From positions 62,001 to 126,000 of the forward strand of contig NZ_JBHZSG010000006.1 in assembly GCF_043642205.1 (NCBI RefSeq): 64,000 bases of DNA, written 5' to 3'. Below the pieces are notes generated by a model. It was not told the DNA's origin and did not search any database. It saw nothing but the letters and a program-made list of their open reading frames with translations. This DNA comes from Thalassotalea_A litorea (lineage in GTDB: Bacteria; Pseudomonadota; Gammaproteobacteria; Enterobacterales; Alteromonadaceae). Shown piece after piece: positions 35,301 to 42,947 of the stretch. Positions within the stretch are counted from its first letter, which is position 1. Each line of letters begins with the position of its first letter. The translations under genes and the position numbers were made by a program.

Positions 35301-35494
35301 CACAATGGTGGTCGCAGCTGGCCACGGCAGTAGCGGGAGGCTTAGCCTTTGCAACTCTATTAACGCTAATCTTAACGCCATGTTTAATAGCTTTACGTGA
35401 TGTGAAAACATCAGGGAAAGTAAAATCCAAACCTGTTATTCGTCCGCGTAAATCGCAACCGCAGCCGCTGATGAATACGTTCGAAGAAGTATAA
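32336..35494 (+). CDS. RND-family efflux pump, inner-membrane permease
   Basis: A 1052-residue AcrB-like proton antiporter with 12 expected helices and two large periplasmic loops. The first helix covers about residues 14-32. The proton-relay helix reads MLVDGAIVVTE: one Asp with Gly in place of the second Asp of AcrB's DD pair. The repeated half starts near ALVFVPTMGALFG. The substrate is unknown. Adaptor and pump are translationally close, and the M28 peptidase follows after 8 bases. Confidence 0.92.
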   Translation: MLALIDAALFRTRSVLMIFILLLLAGGVTYYSIPKESNPDITIPVIYVSMIHDGISPEDAERMLVRPMENELKSIEGVDEMRSNASEGHASVTLEFVAGLDPKEALADVRDKVTLAKAKLPDETEEPEVREVTMANQQPAVIVFLSGPVSERGLITIARDMQDKIAAMPQVLEVDIGGDREDMLEIIVDPLLMESYGLDQNDIFDLVSRNNRLVPAGTMDTGKGRFAIKVPSVFESVKDLYELPVKVEGDRVIRFQDVATVRRSYKDPTSFARLNGQRAISIEVKKRPGQNIIQTVEQVKALIAQERKLWPQHIRVDYVGDQSKFVKDMLTDLQNNVILAVLLVVIVIIAALGARTALLVGLSIPGSFLTGIMVLSVFGLTVNIVVLFALIMAVGMLVDGAIVVTEFADREMSEGMAKKQAYALAARRMAWPIIASTATTLAAFAPLLFWPGMMGEFMKYMPITLIAVLAASLLMALVFVPTMGALFGKSRAISDSQKQQMLQAETGDINSLTGLQGSYVRLLDKAIAHPLMVLGFTLTFAVAVIVNYQNSNLGAVFFPDVEPDGMNMTVRSFGDLSIHEKDDIMREIERRTLDIDDIDSLYTRTGGNDLVGTFRINLKDWQARRPANEVIDDLHQRFADYAGVEVEVRKDENGPQQGKDLKIEFASRNPTLLQDSVRTARRLLEANGNFTNIEDASSKPGIEWQLEVDRALAATFSADATLVGTSVQMVTNGLKLGEYRPDDVDDELDIRVRFPVEKRNIARLDDLRLKTFDGLVPVTNFVERKAAQKVDTIRRVDAKRVVVVQADLKPGAQLVKELPKLQKQMQNSDIDWFQVSMEVKGQNEDQMESQSFLINAFFVALFVMAIILVTQFNSFYQAFLILSAVLFSTVGVFFALYLAGKPFGIVMSGLGVISLAGIVVNNNIVLIDTYNVLRKQGLKAKEAILRTGAQRLRPVMLTTITTILGLLPMVLQMNIDFITREITFGAPSTQWWSQLATAVAGGLAFATLLTLILTPCLIALRDVKTSGKVKSKPVIRPRKSQPQPLMNTFEEV

Positions 35495-35502
35495 GGAATC
35501 TT

Positions 35503-36903
35503 ATGTTGACCCGCATGCCTAAAATTGCTGTATTGGCAATGTTTACGTTAAGTGCTTTTGTTGCTCGTGCTGAGTTTCTCAATGAGCAAGAACTACAACA
35601 ATTACAAACGCTCCAGGAGACCTCGATTAATTCGGAACTTTCCTATGAAATCCTAGAGTCACTTACCACGGAAGTGGGTGCACGAATGATCGGCACCGAA
35701 GGCGACAAGCGCGCCATTGCCTGGTCAATCGAAAAGATGAAAGATCTGGGTTTTGATAAAGTTTGGACCGAAGACGTGACCCATTATCAATGGATTCGCG
35801 GTGATGTTGAAGCGAAAGTGGTAGCACCTTTCCCGCAGCCCGTTGTGGCAATCGCATTAGGAGAAAGTGTGGGGACCGGGGAGCAGGGCATTCAGGCTGA
35901 AGTGGTACACTTTGAAGATTTTGATGCTTTAAAAGCGGCTAAGCCGGGCAGCCTTGACGGAAAAATTGCCTTTGTATCCTATCGGATGGAGCGCCACATA
36001 AGCGGAAAAGGGTATGGTAAAGCGGTTGGTGCCAGAGTCATGGGTGCTCAGGTTGCTGCCGAAAAAGGCGCTGTAGCATTTATTATGCGCTCTGTTGGTA
36101 CCGATGATAATCGTGCTGGCCATACCGGTATTACCCGCTATAAAGACGGTGTTAAGCGCATCGCTGCTGTTGCCCTTTCAAATCCTGATGCCGATATGTT
36201 GGTGAATCAATTCAAACGTGACAAACCGGTGGAGTTTTTCTTAAAAGTTACTGCCGTTCGTAATGAAAAAGTCACGGTGAAAGGGGCTAATGTTATTGGT
36301 GAAATTACCGGCTCTGAATTCCCAGAGCAAATTGTCGCGTTAGGCGCTCATTTAGATAGCTGGGATGTTGGTACAGGAGCCGTTGATGACGGTTTAGGTA
36401 TGGCGATGATGATGGCCGCGACCTCGCATATTGCAAGTTTAAAGGAACGTCCTAAGCGCACTATTCGTGTGATCCTGTTTGCTGGTGAAGAAGTGGGTTT
36501 ATTGGGGGCAAAAGAGTATGTTGACGTTCATAGAGACAATCTGCCCAATCATGTCATTGCTGCAGAATGGGATTTTGGCCTCGGTCGTATCTATGAATTT
36601 AAAACCGGAGTTGGCGCCGAAGCCTTGGCAGATGTGCGCGAGTTTGCTCAGGTTTTAGCGCCTCTTGGCGTTTCATTTAACCCGGTAAACAATGCCCAGG
36701 GCCAGTCAGATATGAGCCTGGTGACTAAAGAAGGGGTGCCTGCAGCTCGTTTTGCGCCGGATGGTTCGAAATATTTCGATGTGCATCATACGATGAATGA
36801 TACCTTGGATAAGGTAAATCCGGACGATTTACGTCAGAACACTGCGGTATATACCATGTTTGCTTACTTCGCGGCCCAGACTGATATCGATTTTCGGAAA
36901 TAG
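35503..36903 (+). CDS. Secreted M28-family zinc aminopeptidase
   Basis: A 466-residue exported protein with a signal peptide ending near VARA. The two-zinc M28 site can be read: His in GAHLDSWDVG, Asp in GAVDDGLG, the Glu pair in FAGEEVG, an acidic ligand in AEWDFG and His in VHHTMND. A PA-like insert lies between about 130 and 230. It resembles carboxypeptidase Q-type aminopeptidases. AAGGA lies before ATG 35503, and it sits 8 bases after the RND gene, so it is likely in the same transcript although the functional link is unclear. Confidence 0.9.
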   Translation: MLTRMPKIAVLAMFTLSAFVARAEFLNEQELQQLQTLQETSINSELSYEILESLTTEVGARMIGTEGDKRAIAWSIEKMKDLGFDKVWTEDVTHYQWIRGDVEAKVVAPFPQPVVAIALGESVGTGEQGIQAEVVHFEDFDALKAAKPGSLDGKIAFVSYRMERHISGKGYGKAVGARVMGAQVAAEKGAVAFIMRSVGTDDNRAGHTGITRYKDGVKRIAAVALSNPDADMLVNQFKRDKPVEFFLKVTAVRNEKVTVKGANVIGEITGSEFPEQIVALGAHLDSWDVGTGAVDDGLGMAMMMAATSHIASLKERPKRTIRVILFAGEEVGLLGAKEYVDVHRDNLPNHVIAAEWDFGLGRIYEFKTGVGAEALADVREFAQVLAPLGVSFNPVNNAQGQSDMSLVTKEGVPAARFAPDGSKYFDVHHTMNDTLDKVNPDDLRQNTAVYTMFAYFAAQTDIDFRK

Positions 36904-36922
36904 CGATTATTTGCAAAATGAT

Positions 36923-36950
36923 AAGGGAGCTTTGTTGCTCCCTTTTTGTT
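36923..36950 (+). terminator. Intrinsic terminator after the RND/M28 operon
   Basis: AAGGGAGC (36923-36930), loop TTTGTT, GCTCCCTT (36937-36944), then more T. It starts 19 bases after the M28 stop. Confidence 0.85.
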
Positions 36951-37325
36951 GTCTACAGAAAAACTAATTTTAAAGCTCACCCTTTGGTAGTTTATCCCAG
37001 GCCCAGTTGCGGCTCTAACACTGAGCTGTGCACAAACTTAATGTGATTGGTATTAGTGTGATTGATATAGTCATAAACGCCATGAAGTTTTGGGCGATAT
37101 GAGCCCGTATATACTCCGGATACCTGATGAGCGCCGGCGCTGATACCCTGCATTGATGGAGAGTCATGAATGCATAATGCAAAAGCCCATTGATGTTGTT
37201 CGTAATTTTGTCATAAGCTAATGATGGTGGCTGCAAAAAGTATTTTACAAATGCCCCTGTTCAACTCAATATATGATTATAAAACAGTATGTTAGTCCTA
37301 ACCTTCATTCTATTAAGGAAAGTAA
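36951..37325. other. Non-coding gap before the TraB/GumN gene
   Basis: About 375 bases with no convincing gene. It contains one copy of the repeat TTAATGTGATTGGTATTA (37038-37055) and, near its end, TTAAGGAAAG, the ribosome-binding site of the next gene. Nothing else was recognised. Confidence 0.5.
37038..37055 (+). repeat. TTAATGTGATTGGTATTA repeat, copy 1
   Basis: An 18-base motif that recurs at 42032-42049 (same orientation, inside a palindrome) and in a slightly shorter form at 38191-38205. All are intergenic. Confidence 0.65.
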
Positions 37326-38192
37326 ATGTTAAAAATATGGAAGTTTAGCGTGGTAATCTCTCTATCTTTTATGGCCATGTTTGCCAACGCAAAGTCATCC
37401 GTTTGGCAGGTAAGTAAAGACGGTCAAACGGTGTTCTTAGGTGGTACCGTACACGTGTTAGCGCAAAGCGATTACCCATTACCTGAAGCCTTCGATAAAG
37501 CCTATAAACAATCGCAAGTGCTGGTATTGGAAATGGATATGAGTGCCGCTCAAACGCCACAGTTTCAACAGGCAATGATGCAAAAAATGATGTATCTGGA
37601 TGGTCGCACCTATGCCGATGTGTTAAAGCCTGAAACCGTAAAGCGATTAGATGCCTACATGCAGGAGCGAGGTTTACCGGCGGAAAATTTAAAAACCCTG
37701 AAACCTTCTATGCTCTCCATTACCCTGACAATGCTGGAATTACAACGATTAGGTATTTTCGGCACTGGCGTTGATGCATTTTATACTCAGCAGGGTAATC
37801 AGGACGAAAAGTCATTTCAGTATCTTGAATTACCGGAAGAGCAAATTGAGTTTCTTGCCGGTATGGGTGAAGGGTATGAAGATGAATTTATCAATTACTC
37901 GCTCGATGATATGGGGCGTTTAGGCGATATGATGGCGCAAATGAAAGATGCCTGGCGTCAGGGTGATAGTCAGGCATTGGTTGAATTATCCATGAACGAT
38001 TGGGTGGCGAAGTTTCCCCAGTCTTATGAATCTTTGATTGTCGAGCGAAACAATAATTGGATGGATGACATTGAAGGTTATTTCAAAACCCAAGAAGTGG
38101 AATTTGTTCTGGTTGGTGCTCTTCATCTGGTCGGCGAAGATGGCGTGATTAAGGCGCTTCAGGATAAAGGCTATGTCGTAAAGCAGTTGTAA
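37326..38192 (+). CDS. TraB/GumN family protein
   Basis: A 288-residue exported protein with a signal peptide ending at FANA. The family motifs are FLGGTVHVL near the mature N-terminus and VLVGALHLVGEDGVIKAL near the C-terminus, with conserved His and Glu residues that suggest a metal-dependent hydrolase-like fold (Tiki/TraB). Bacterial function is unknown. AAGGAA precedes ATG 37326. It is followed by a repeat copy and a very strong bidirectional hairpin. Confidence 0.85.
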   Translation: MLKIWKFSVVISLSFMAMFANAKSSVWQVSKDGQTVFLGGTVHVLAQSDYPLPEAFDKAYKQSQVLVLEMDMSAAQTPQFQQAMMQKMMYLDGRTYADVLKPETVKRLDAYMQERGLPAENLKTLKPSMLSITLTMLELQRLGIFGTGVDAFYTQQGNQDEKSFQYLELPEEQIEFLAGMGEGYEDEFINYSLDDMGRLGDMMAQMKDAWRQGDSQALVELSMNDWVAKFPQSYESLIVERNNNWMDDIEGYFKTQEVEFVLVGALHLVGEDGVIKALQDKGYVVKQL

Positions 38193-38205
38193 TGTGATTG
38201 GTATA
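38191..38205 (+). repeat. AATGTGATTGGTATA repeat, copy 2
   Basis: Shares AATGTGATTGGTAT with copies at 37040 and 42034. It starts at the last base of the TraB/GumN stop codon region. Confidence 0.6.
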
Positions 38206-38225
38206 AGATGCAATCGCTGAACATT

Positions 38226-38280
38226 GGCTGCACCAATAAAAAAAGGAAGTGTTAAACTTCCTTTTTTTATTGGTGCAGCC
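38226..38280. terminator. Long perfect hairpin, bidirectional terminator
   Basis: A perfect 24-bp inverted repeat (38226-38249 with 38257-38280) around a 7-base loop. The arms contain seven A and seven T next to GGAAG/CTTCC, so an intrinsic terminator works in both directions. It lies between the converging TraB/GumN and rraA genes. Confidence 0.85.
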
Positions 38281-38307
38281 AGTTAATACGCATTCGAGCA
38301 CAGAGCC

Positions 38308-38793
38308 TTATTCAATATCTAAAGGATCTGGGGAAAGTACGATACCGGTATTGTCGGCATAGATGTGATCTTCTGGCAGTATGGTTACGCCGGCGAAATT
38401 AACGGGTACGTCCATTTCTCCATCGTCATTGTCCACCGCACCGACAGGAATAGAAATCATTGCCTGAATGCCAATATCGATTTCTTCCAGAGCATCAACG
38501 TCACGAACACTGCCGTAACAAATTATACCTTCCCAGTTATTTTTCGCGGCAGCGTCGGCGATGTAGGCATCAATTAACGCTTTACGTGAAGAGCCTCCAC
38601 CATCAATCACTAACACTTTACCCGTACCATCATTTTCTACCACCTGGGTAATAAGGCCGTTGGTTTCGAAGCACTTAATGGTGACAACCTGTCCGCCAAA
38701 AGAACTTCGGCCCCCATAATTGCTCAGCATTGGCTCAAGTACATCGACCATATCTGTATACAGGTTACATAACTCTGAGGTGTTGTATTCCAT
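38308..38793 (-). CDS. rraA: Regulator of ribonuclease E activity A
   Basis: A 161-residue protein, the same length as E. coli RraA, which binds RNase E and slows RNA decay. Features include NYGGRSSFGGQVVTIKCFE, the substrate-fold motif VLVIDGGGSSRKALIDAYIA and VRDVDALEEIDIGI. GGAG lies about 7 bases before the ATG at 38793; an upstream in-frame start (38820) adds nine residues not found in the family. The related aldolase fold is possible, but length and sequence favour RraA. Confidence 0.93.
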   Translation of the reverse strand: MEYNTSELCNLYTDMVDVLEPMLSNYGGRSSFGGQVVTIKCFETNGLITQVVENDGTGKVLVIDGGGSSRKALIDAYIADAAAKNNWEGIICYGSVRDVDALEEIDIGIQAMISIPVGAVDNDDGEMDVPVNFAGVTILPEDHIYADNTGIVLSPDPLDIE

Positions 38794-38897
38794 GGAAATC
38801 TCCAGTTTATACGGGGGCACTAATTGCTATCTAACCACAGTATAACGTGGTGGTGACAGGGCACAAGGGGCTGTTCAGGAGAATCTTGAGCAGAAAC

Positions 38898-38928
38898 AAA
38901 AAAAGCGCCGAAAGGCGCTTTTTTTGTT
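38898..38928. terminator. Terminator of rpmE
   Basis: Seven A, GCGCC, GAAA tetraloop, GGCGC, seven T (38898-38925). It ends about 20 bases after the rpmE stop on the minus strand and may also work on the plus strand. Confidence 0.85.
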
Positions 38929-38943
38929 TTGTTTGTCTGGCAA

Positions 38944-39156
38944 TTATTTTTTGCCCAACACACCAAAACGTTTGTTGAACTTGTCAACACGACCACCGGT
39001 TTCAGCAGCTTTTTGCTTACCAGTGTAGAATGGGTGACATTCAGAACATACGTCCAGGTAAATATCTTTGCCCAACGTTGAGCGTGTTTCGATTACGTTG
39101 CCACAAGAACAAGTTGCCTTGATAGCTGTGTAATTTGGGTGAATACCGTCTTTCAT
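38944..39156 (-). CDS. rpmE: 50S ribosomal protein L31
   Basis: A 70-residue ribosomal protein of the zinc-binding type, with cysteines in CSCG and CSEC. It starts MKDGIHPNYT and ends in a basic tail. AGAGG lies 6 bases before the ATG at 39156; an upstream in-frame start at 39222 gives 22 extra residues not seen in L31. The Cys-containing form is normally replaced by a Cys-free L31 under zinc shortage, controlled by Zur; a Zur homolog lies at 56156. Confidence 0.97.
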   Translation of the reverse strand: MKDGIHPNYTAIKATCSCGNVIETRSTLGKDIYLDVCSECHPFYTGKQKAAETGGRVDKFNKRFGVLGKK

Positions 39157-39603
39157 GGAAAACCTCTGTTTTAAGGCCGCATCGCCATCTGGTCCAATGC
39201 CAGATACCATACGAGTTATCAATAAGGTGGCGAATCATACGGGATCATAGGACTGGGATCAACAAAAAATGTTAAAAAATGAACGTTTTTTAGGCGCAAT
39301 ATTGCTGTAGCAAAACGATTTTCTCTGTTTTCGTCATTCTCCCTTCTGTTCTGTCCTTTGCCGGATTGTGTATGGACGATGATCTTTGTTTTTCAGGAGG
39401 CAGGTCAACAAGCTACATCCTGAAGATCGCGGCGATTTGGGTTTGCGGATTTAAGCGATTGCCAATTAAATTGAGACAGGTCAAAATAGGCGCTTACAGG
39501 CAACAGTTCTATCAGGTCATATCGTACGATATCAGGATGGTCGTACCTAGGTTTTGGCGGACGAAAATGGAACTTGTCATGTGTTGTCAATTAAGGAACG
39601 TTT
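39157..39603. other. Divergent rpmE-priA gap
   Basis: About 447 bases between divergent genes. Open frames exist on both strands (39366-39692 plus, 39405-39590 minus) but neither has recognisable similarity or a good start. A minus-strand ribosome-binding site for rpmE and AAGGA for priA are at the edges. No clear operator was seen. Confidence 0.5.
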
Positions 39604-41829
39604 TTGAGTCAACCCCAGCGCTTTTTCAATATTGCTATTCCCGTACCCATGCGTCAGACCTTCACCTATGGTTTGCCTCAGCGCCTGTCTGAGACGCAGG
39701 TTTCTATTGGCGCCAGAGTTCAGGTGCCGTTTGGCAATCGAACATTAATTGGTGTGGTACTTGGTGAGGAAAACGACAATCAACTTGCTGCCGACAAGAT
39801 CAAAGACATACAAGGAATATTACCGGCAGAGAGCCACTTAAATGAACAACAGGTTAAATTTTTGCTTACCTGCGCCCGCTATTATCATCACCCGGTCGGC
39901 GATGTTTTTGCTCAGGCGCTACCGGTATTGCTCAGACAAGCCAATGAAATCGATTTAAGGCAACCATTGTGCTGGCAGGTCGACCCACAACTGCCAGCGC
40001 AGCAATTAACTGAAAAACTGGCGACCATCAGCAAGACGGCGATTAAACAAAAGTCGCTGTTTGCCTTACTGCAAAAGCAAGGGGTGATGACCTGGCCACA
40101 AATACGATTTTCCGGGTTTACTAAGGCTCAATTAAACGCACTAATAAATAAGGGATTATTACTAGAATCCAGGTTGCCTAATAAGGTGTTTCGCTTTGAT
40201 GACTCGGTAGTGTCTGAGGAAAACAAATTGCAGTTAACCACCGAACAGGCACTGGTGGTCAGTCAAATTAATCAACACCTTAATCAGTTTTCCTGCCATT
40301 TAATTGACGGTATTACCGGTAGCGGTAAAACCGAAGTGTACCTGCAGGTGATGGAAAAAGTGTTACAACAACATCAGCAGGTTCTGGTTATTGTCCCGGA
40401 AATCGGTTTGACGCCGCAAACATTGCATCGTTTTGAACAGCGCTTCAACGTCCCTATTATGCTGCATCACAGCGGTCTGAACGATGGTGAGCGATTACAA
40501 ACCTGGCAATCCGCCCGATTAGGAAGTGCAGCCATTGTGCTCGCTACCCGCTCTGGGGTGTTTACCCCGATGCCCAATCTCGGCTTGATTATTGTCGATG
40601 AAGAGCATGATGGGTCATTAAAGCAACAGGAAGGGTTTCGTTATCACAGTCGCGATTTAGCGATTCTTAGAGGCAACCAACAAAAAATACCAGTGATGCT
40701 TGGCAGTGCGACGCCATCCTTAGAGTCACTGCATAATGCCCGAGAAAAGCGCTATCACTACCATCAGCTCACCCAGCGCCCTGGAAGCAGTAAATTAGCC
40801 AGCATGCATCTGGTGGATATTACCACTCAGCCATTGGTACATGGTTTATCTCACCAAGTGCAGCAAGCGATGCGGGCTACTCTGGATAAAGGTGAACAGG
40901 TATTATTGTTTTTGAATCGCCGTGGCTTTGCGCCGGCGATTTCCTGCAAAGAGTGCCACTGGGTCTGTGAATGCCAACGCTGCAATCGCCCTTATACATT
41001 CCATCACAATCAACAATTACTGGTTTGTCACCATTGTGGCAGCCAAAAGCGGGTACATAAACAATGTCAAAGTTGTGGCAGTATCCGTCTGGCACCCTTG
41101 GGACAGGGAACCGAGCAACTTGAGCAGCGTTTGGAAGAATTGTTCCCGCAATTTAATTCAGTAAGGATTGACCGGGATAGTACGCGCCGCAAAGGCGAGC
41201 TGGAAAAACATCTGGAAGCCATTGCCAATAACGAATATCAAATCTTGGTTGGCACGCAAATGCTGGCCAAAGGTCACCACTTTCCAAATGTCACTTTGGT
41301 GGTCATGCTGGATGTTGACGGTGCACTATTTAGCTATGATTTTCGCGCACCTGAAAAACTGGCGCAATTATTGGTTCAGGTTGCTGGTCGTGCGGGACGC
41401 GCCAGTAAACCCGGCAAGGTGTTAATTCAGACCCACTACCCGCAACATCCGCTGTTGCAGGATCTCATCAATAATGGCTATAAACATTTCGCTCGCTTTG
41501 CTTTAGTAGAGCGCAGTCAGGCATTAATGCCACCGTTTACCTTTCAGGCGCTTTTCCGGGCAGAAGCCAATCATGCCTATCTACCCGAACGATTTTTGCG
41601 AGACATCAGCAGTGATTTGGCGGCCGGTGATTGTGCGCTTTGTGGTCCCATTGCGGCACCGATGGAGAAAAAGGCGGGTAAGTTTCGCTTTCACCTGACG
41701 GTGTTAGGTAAAGATCGACAAAGTCTTCATAAAACCACGCAGATGCTTATCTTCAACGCTGAACAACATGCCGATAAAAATAAAGTGCGGTGGCACGTAG
41801 ATATTGATCCACAGGATATGAGTTGGTAA
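39604..41829 (+). CDS. priA: Primosomal protein N' (replication restart helicase)
   Basis: A 741-residue 3'-to-5' DNA helicase that restarts stalled forks. It has the N-terminal 3'-DNA-binding domain, Walker A GITGSGKTEVYLQ, the DEEH box (VDEEHDGS), SATPS and a zinc-binding region of eight cysteines (CKECHWVCECQRC, CHHCG, CQSCG). The late motif is QVAGRAGR. The start is TTG 39604, preceded by AAGGA. The C-terminus ends VRWHVDIDPQDMSW, as in other PriA. It usually precedes argS/ftsN in relatives; argS is absent here. Confidence 0.95.
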   Translation: MSQPQRFFNIAIPVPMRQTFTYGLPQRLSETQVSIGARVQVPFGNRTLIGVVLGEENDNQLAADKIKDIQGILPAESHLNEQQVKFLLTCARYYHHPVGDVFAQALPVLLRQANEIDLRQPLCWQVDPQLPAQQLTEKLATISKTAIKQKSLFALLQKQGVMTWPQIRFSGFTKAQLNALINKGLLLESRLPNKVFRFDDSVVSEENKLQLTTEQALVVSQINQHLNQFSCHLIDGITGSGKTEVYLQVMEKVLQQHQQVLVIVPEIGLTPQTLHRFEQRFNVPIMLHHSGLNDGERLQTWQSARLGSAAIVLATRSGVFTPMPNLGLIIVDEEHDGSLKQQEGFRYHSRDLAILRGNQQKIPVMLGSATPSLESLHNAREKRYHYHQLTQRPGSSKLASMHLVDITTQPLVHGLSHQVQQAMRATLDKGEQVLLFLNRRGFAPAISCKECHWVCECQRCNRPYTFHHNQQLLVCHHCGSQKRVHKQCQSCGSIRLAPLGQGTEQLEQRLEELFPQFNSVRIDRDSTRRKGELEKHLEAIANNEYQILVGTQMLAKGHHFPNVTLVVMLDVDGALFSYDFRAPEKLAQLLVQVAGRAGRASKPGKVLIQTHYPQHPLLQDLINNGYKHFARFALVERSQALMPPFTFQALFRAEANHAYLPERFLRDISSDLAAGDCALCGPIAAPMEKKAGKFRFHLTVLGKDRQSLHKTTQMLIFNAEQHADKNKVRWHVDIDPQDMSW

Positions 41830-42056
41830 TTTTTTACAGACCTTTGCTCACCAGAACTAAGGGCAAATTTGCTGTAACCGAAACATTCTTTTAATGACAA
41901 AACACAAGCGCATTGAATTAGCAAAGATTAACGCTGTACATTCTGATCAGGTTCGATAGAATTGCCCTTAGGATCAAGGGTTACCAAACCTTTAGACAAT
42001 CACATTAAATTATTACTCACGCAGTGAGAATTTAATGTGATTGGTATTATAAACAG
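41830..42056. other. priA downstream gap with palindrome
   Basis: The priA-ftsN interval to 42180 (about 350 bases). It contains a CCCTT/AAGGG mini-hairpin, the palindromic repeat at 41997-42049 and, from 42057, a short open frame overlapping ftsN. No clear promoter was identified. Confidence 0.5.
41997..42049. repeat. REP-like palindrome containing repeat copy 3
   Basis: CAATCACATTAAAT (41997-42010) and ATTTAATGTGATTG (42030-42043) are perfect 14-bp inverted arms. Inside, CTCAC-GCA-GTGAG (42016-42028) adds a second stem. The right side continues as TTAATGTGATTGGTATTA, the repeat seen at 37038. Confidence 0.75.
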
Positions 42057-42191
42057 GTGTTCAATAAGCCAGAATCAGGCAAGGTGCTTGCACGTATACG
42101 TCTGACAATAGATGAATGGAGGCTTTGGATTGAACATCTACCTGTAAGTAATGGTATTCGTTCAGGCATCGACATAAAACATGGCTCATAA
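42057..42191 (+). CDS. Possible small ORF or gene remnant overlapping ftsN start
   Basis: An open frame of 44 codons from GTG 42057 to TAA 42189-42191, overlapping the ftsN start by 11 bases. It has coding-like composition (KVLARIRLTIDEWRLWIEHL then SGIDIKHGS) and begins right after the REP-like palindrome. The arrangement W, LP, R, DI loosely recalls PriA C-termini (compare VRWHVDIDPQ in the upstream priA), so it may be a decayed duplicate. No Shine-Dalgarno was found before ftsN itself, so translation of this frame could feed ftsN. Confidence 0.35.
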   Translation: MFNKPESGKVLARIRLTIDEWRLWIEHLPVSNGIRSGIDIKHGS

Positions 42192-42771
42192 AGATTATAT
42201 TTCCAAAACTCGTCCGAAAAAGAAGAACAGCCCTTATCGGGCAAAGCGCACCACTAAGAAAAAAGCGCCGGCCGATTGGAAGCTTCGTATTGTCAGTACG
42301 GTTGCAATCGCAATCGTCGGTGGTGTGGTGTATTTCCTGAATTTTATCAATGAAAATCCAGGGCCTATGGCCGAACAGGGACAACCGCTGGAATCACAGA
42401 TCGCTGAAGTGCAACAACAGACACAGGAAAATTCAGATCCATTGCCGGAAAAACCGAAAGAAGAATTAGCGTTTTGGACTACCTTGCCTGAAAAAAAGGT
42501 CGAAGTCAGCGGTGGCTATGACGTTTCCGATCCCAAAAAACGTAAATTGCAGTGTGCATCTTTGCGTTCCCGTCAAAAAGCCGAAGAGCTAAAAGCAAAA
42601 ATCGCTTTCTCCACCGGCCAGGCTTCCGATGTACGTCGCAGTGAGGGCTCCAACGGTGTTTGGTATAAAGTGGTACTTGGTCCTTTTGACAACAAACGTG
42701 CCGCAGAAAGAATTAAGCATGAATTGCGCAGCAACCAAATTAATGGTTGCGTGATCTACCCCTGGTCTTGA
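42181..42771 (+). CDS. ftsN: Cell division protein FtsN-like, SPOR domain
   Basis: A 196-residue inner-membrane protein of the divisome. A basic cytoplasmic N-terminus (KTRPKKKNSPYRAKRTTKKK) leads to one transmembrane helix (about residues 38-57), a linker rich in Gln, Glu and Pro, and a C-terminal SPOR domain (LQCASLRSRQKAEELKAK and WYKVVLGPFDNKRAAERI) that binds denuded glycan. It is shorter than E. coli FtsN (319). Position beside hslV fits. No good ribosome-binding site precedes ATG 42181. Confidence 0.87.
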   Translation: MAHKDYISKTRPKKKNSPYRAKRTTKKKAPADWKLRIVSTVAIAIVGGVVYFLNFINENPGPMAEQGQPLESQIAEVQQQTQENSDPLPEKPKEELAFWTTLPEKKVEVSGGYDVSDPKKRKLQCASLRSRQKAEELKAKIAFSTGQASDVRRSEGSNGVWYKVVLGPFDNKRAAERIKHELRSNQINGCVIYPWS

Positions 42772-42795
42772 AATCCAGCCTAACCATTCCCACAT
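42767..42795 (+). promoter_or_regulatory. Candidate heat-shock (sigma-32) promoter of hslVU
   Basis: CTTGAAA (42767-42773), 14 bases, then TCCCACAT (42788-42795) fits the sigma-32 pattern CTTGAAA-N11-16-CCCCATnT with 2 mismatches in the -10 element. The -35 element overlaps the ftsN stop. A leader of about 140 bases would follow before hslV. Confidence 0.55.
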
Positions 42796-42947
42796 ACCCT
42801 AATAAGCATTTATTAAATCTCGCGCACAGAAGCCACCCAAAACTGGCATTCTGTTCGTGCGATGACACACTTAAAGAATAGGCTTTGCAGCGAGAACTCC
42901 TGCAATAATATCAATCATTAAGTGTCAATCTTTATAAGGGGTCGATA

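Noticed and set aside
37015..37236. 73-codon minus-strand frame before the TraB/GumN gene
   Set aside because: It contains the intergenic repeat, has no family resemblance and no ribosome-binding site.
39366..39692. Open frames on both strands in the rpmE-priA gap
   Set aside because: No similarity or good ribosome-binding site; the plus frame runs into priA in another frame.
41938..42003. Minus-strand frame reading SKGLVTLDPKGNSIEPDQNV then stop, next to the palindrome
   Set aside because: It looks protein-like but is only about 22 codons, has an in-frame stop just upstream, no start and no recognised family. It also contains the CCCTT/AAGGG hairpin, so I do not call a gene.
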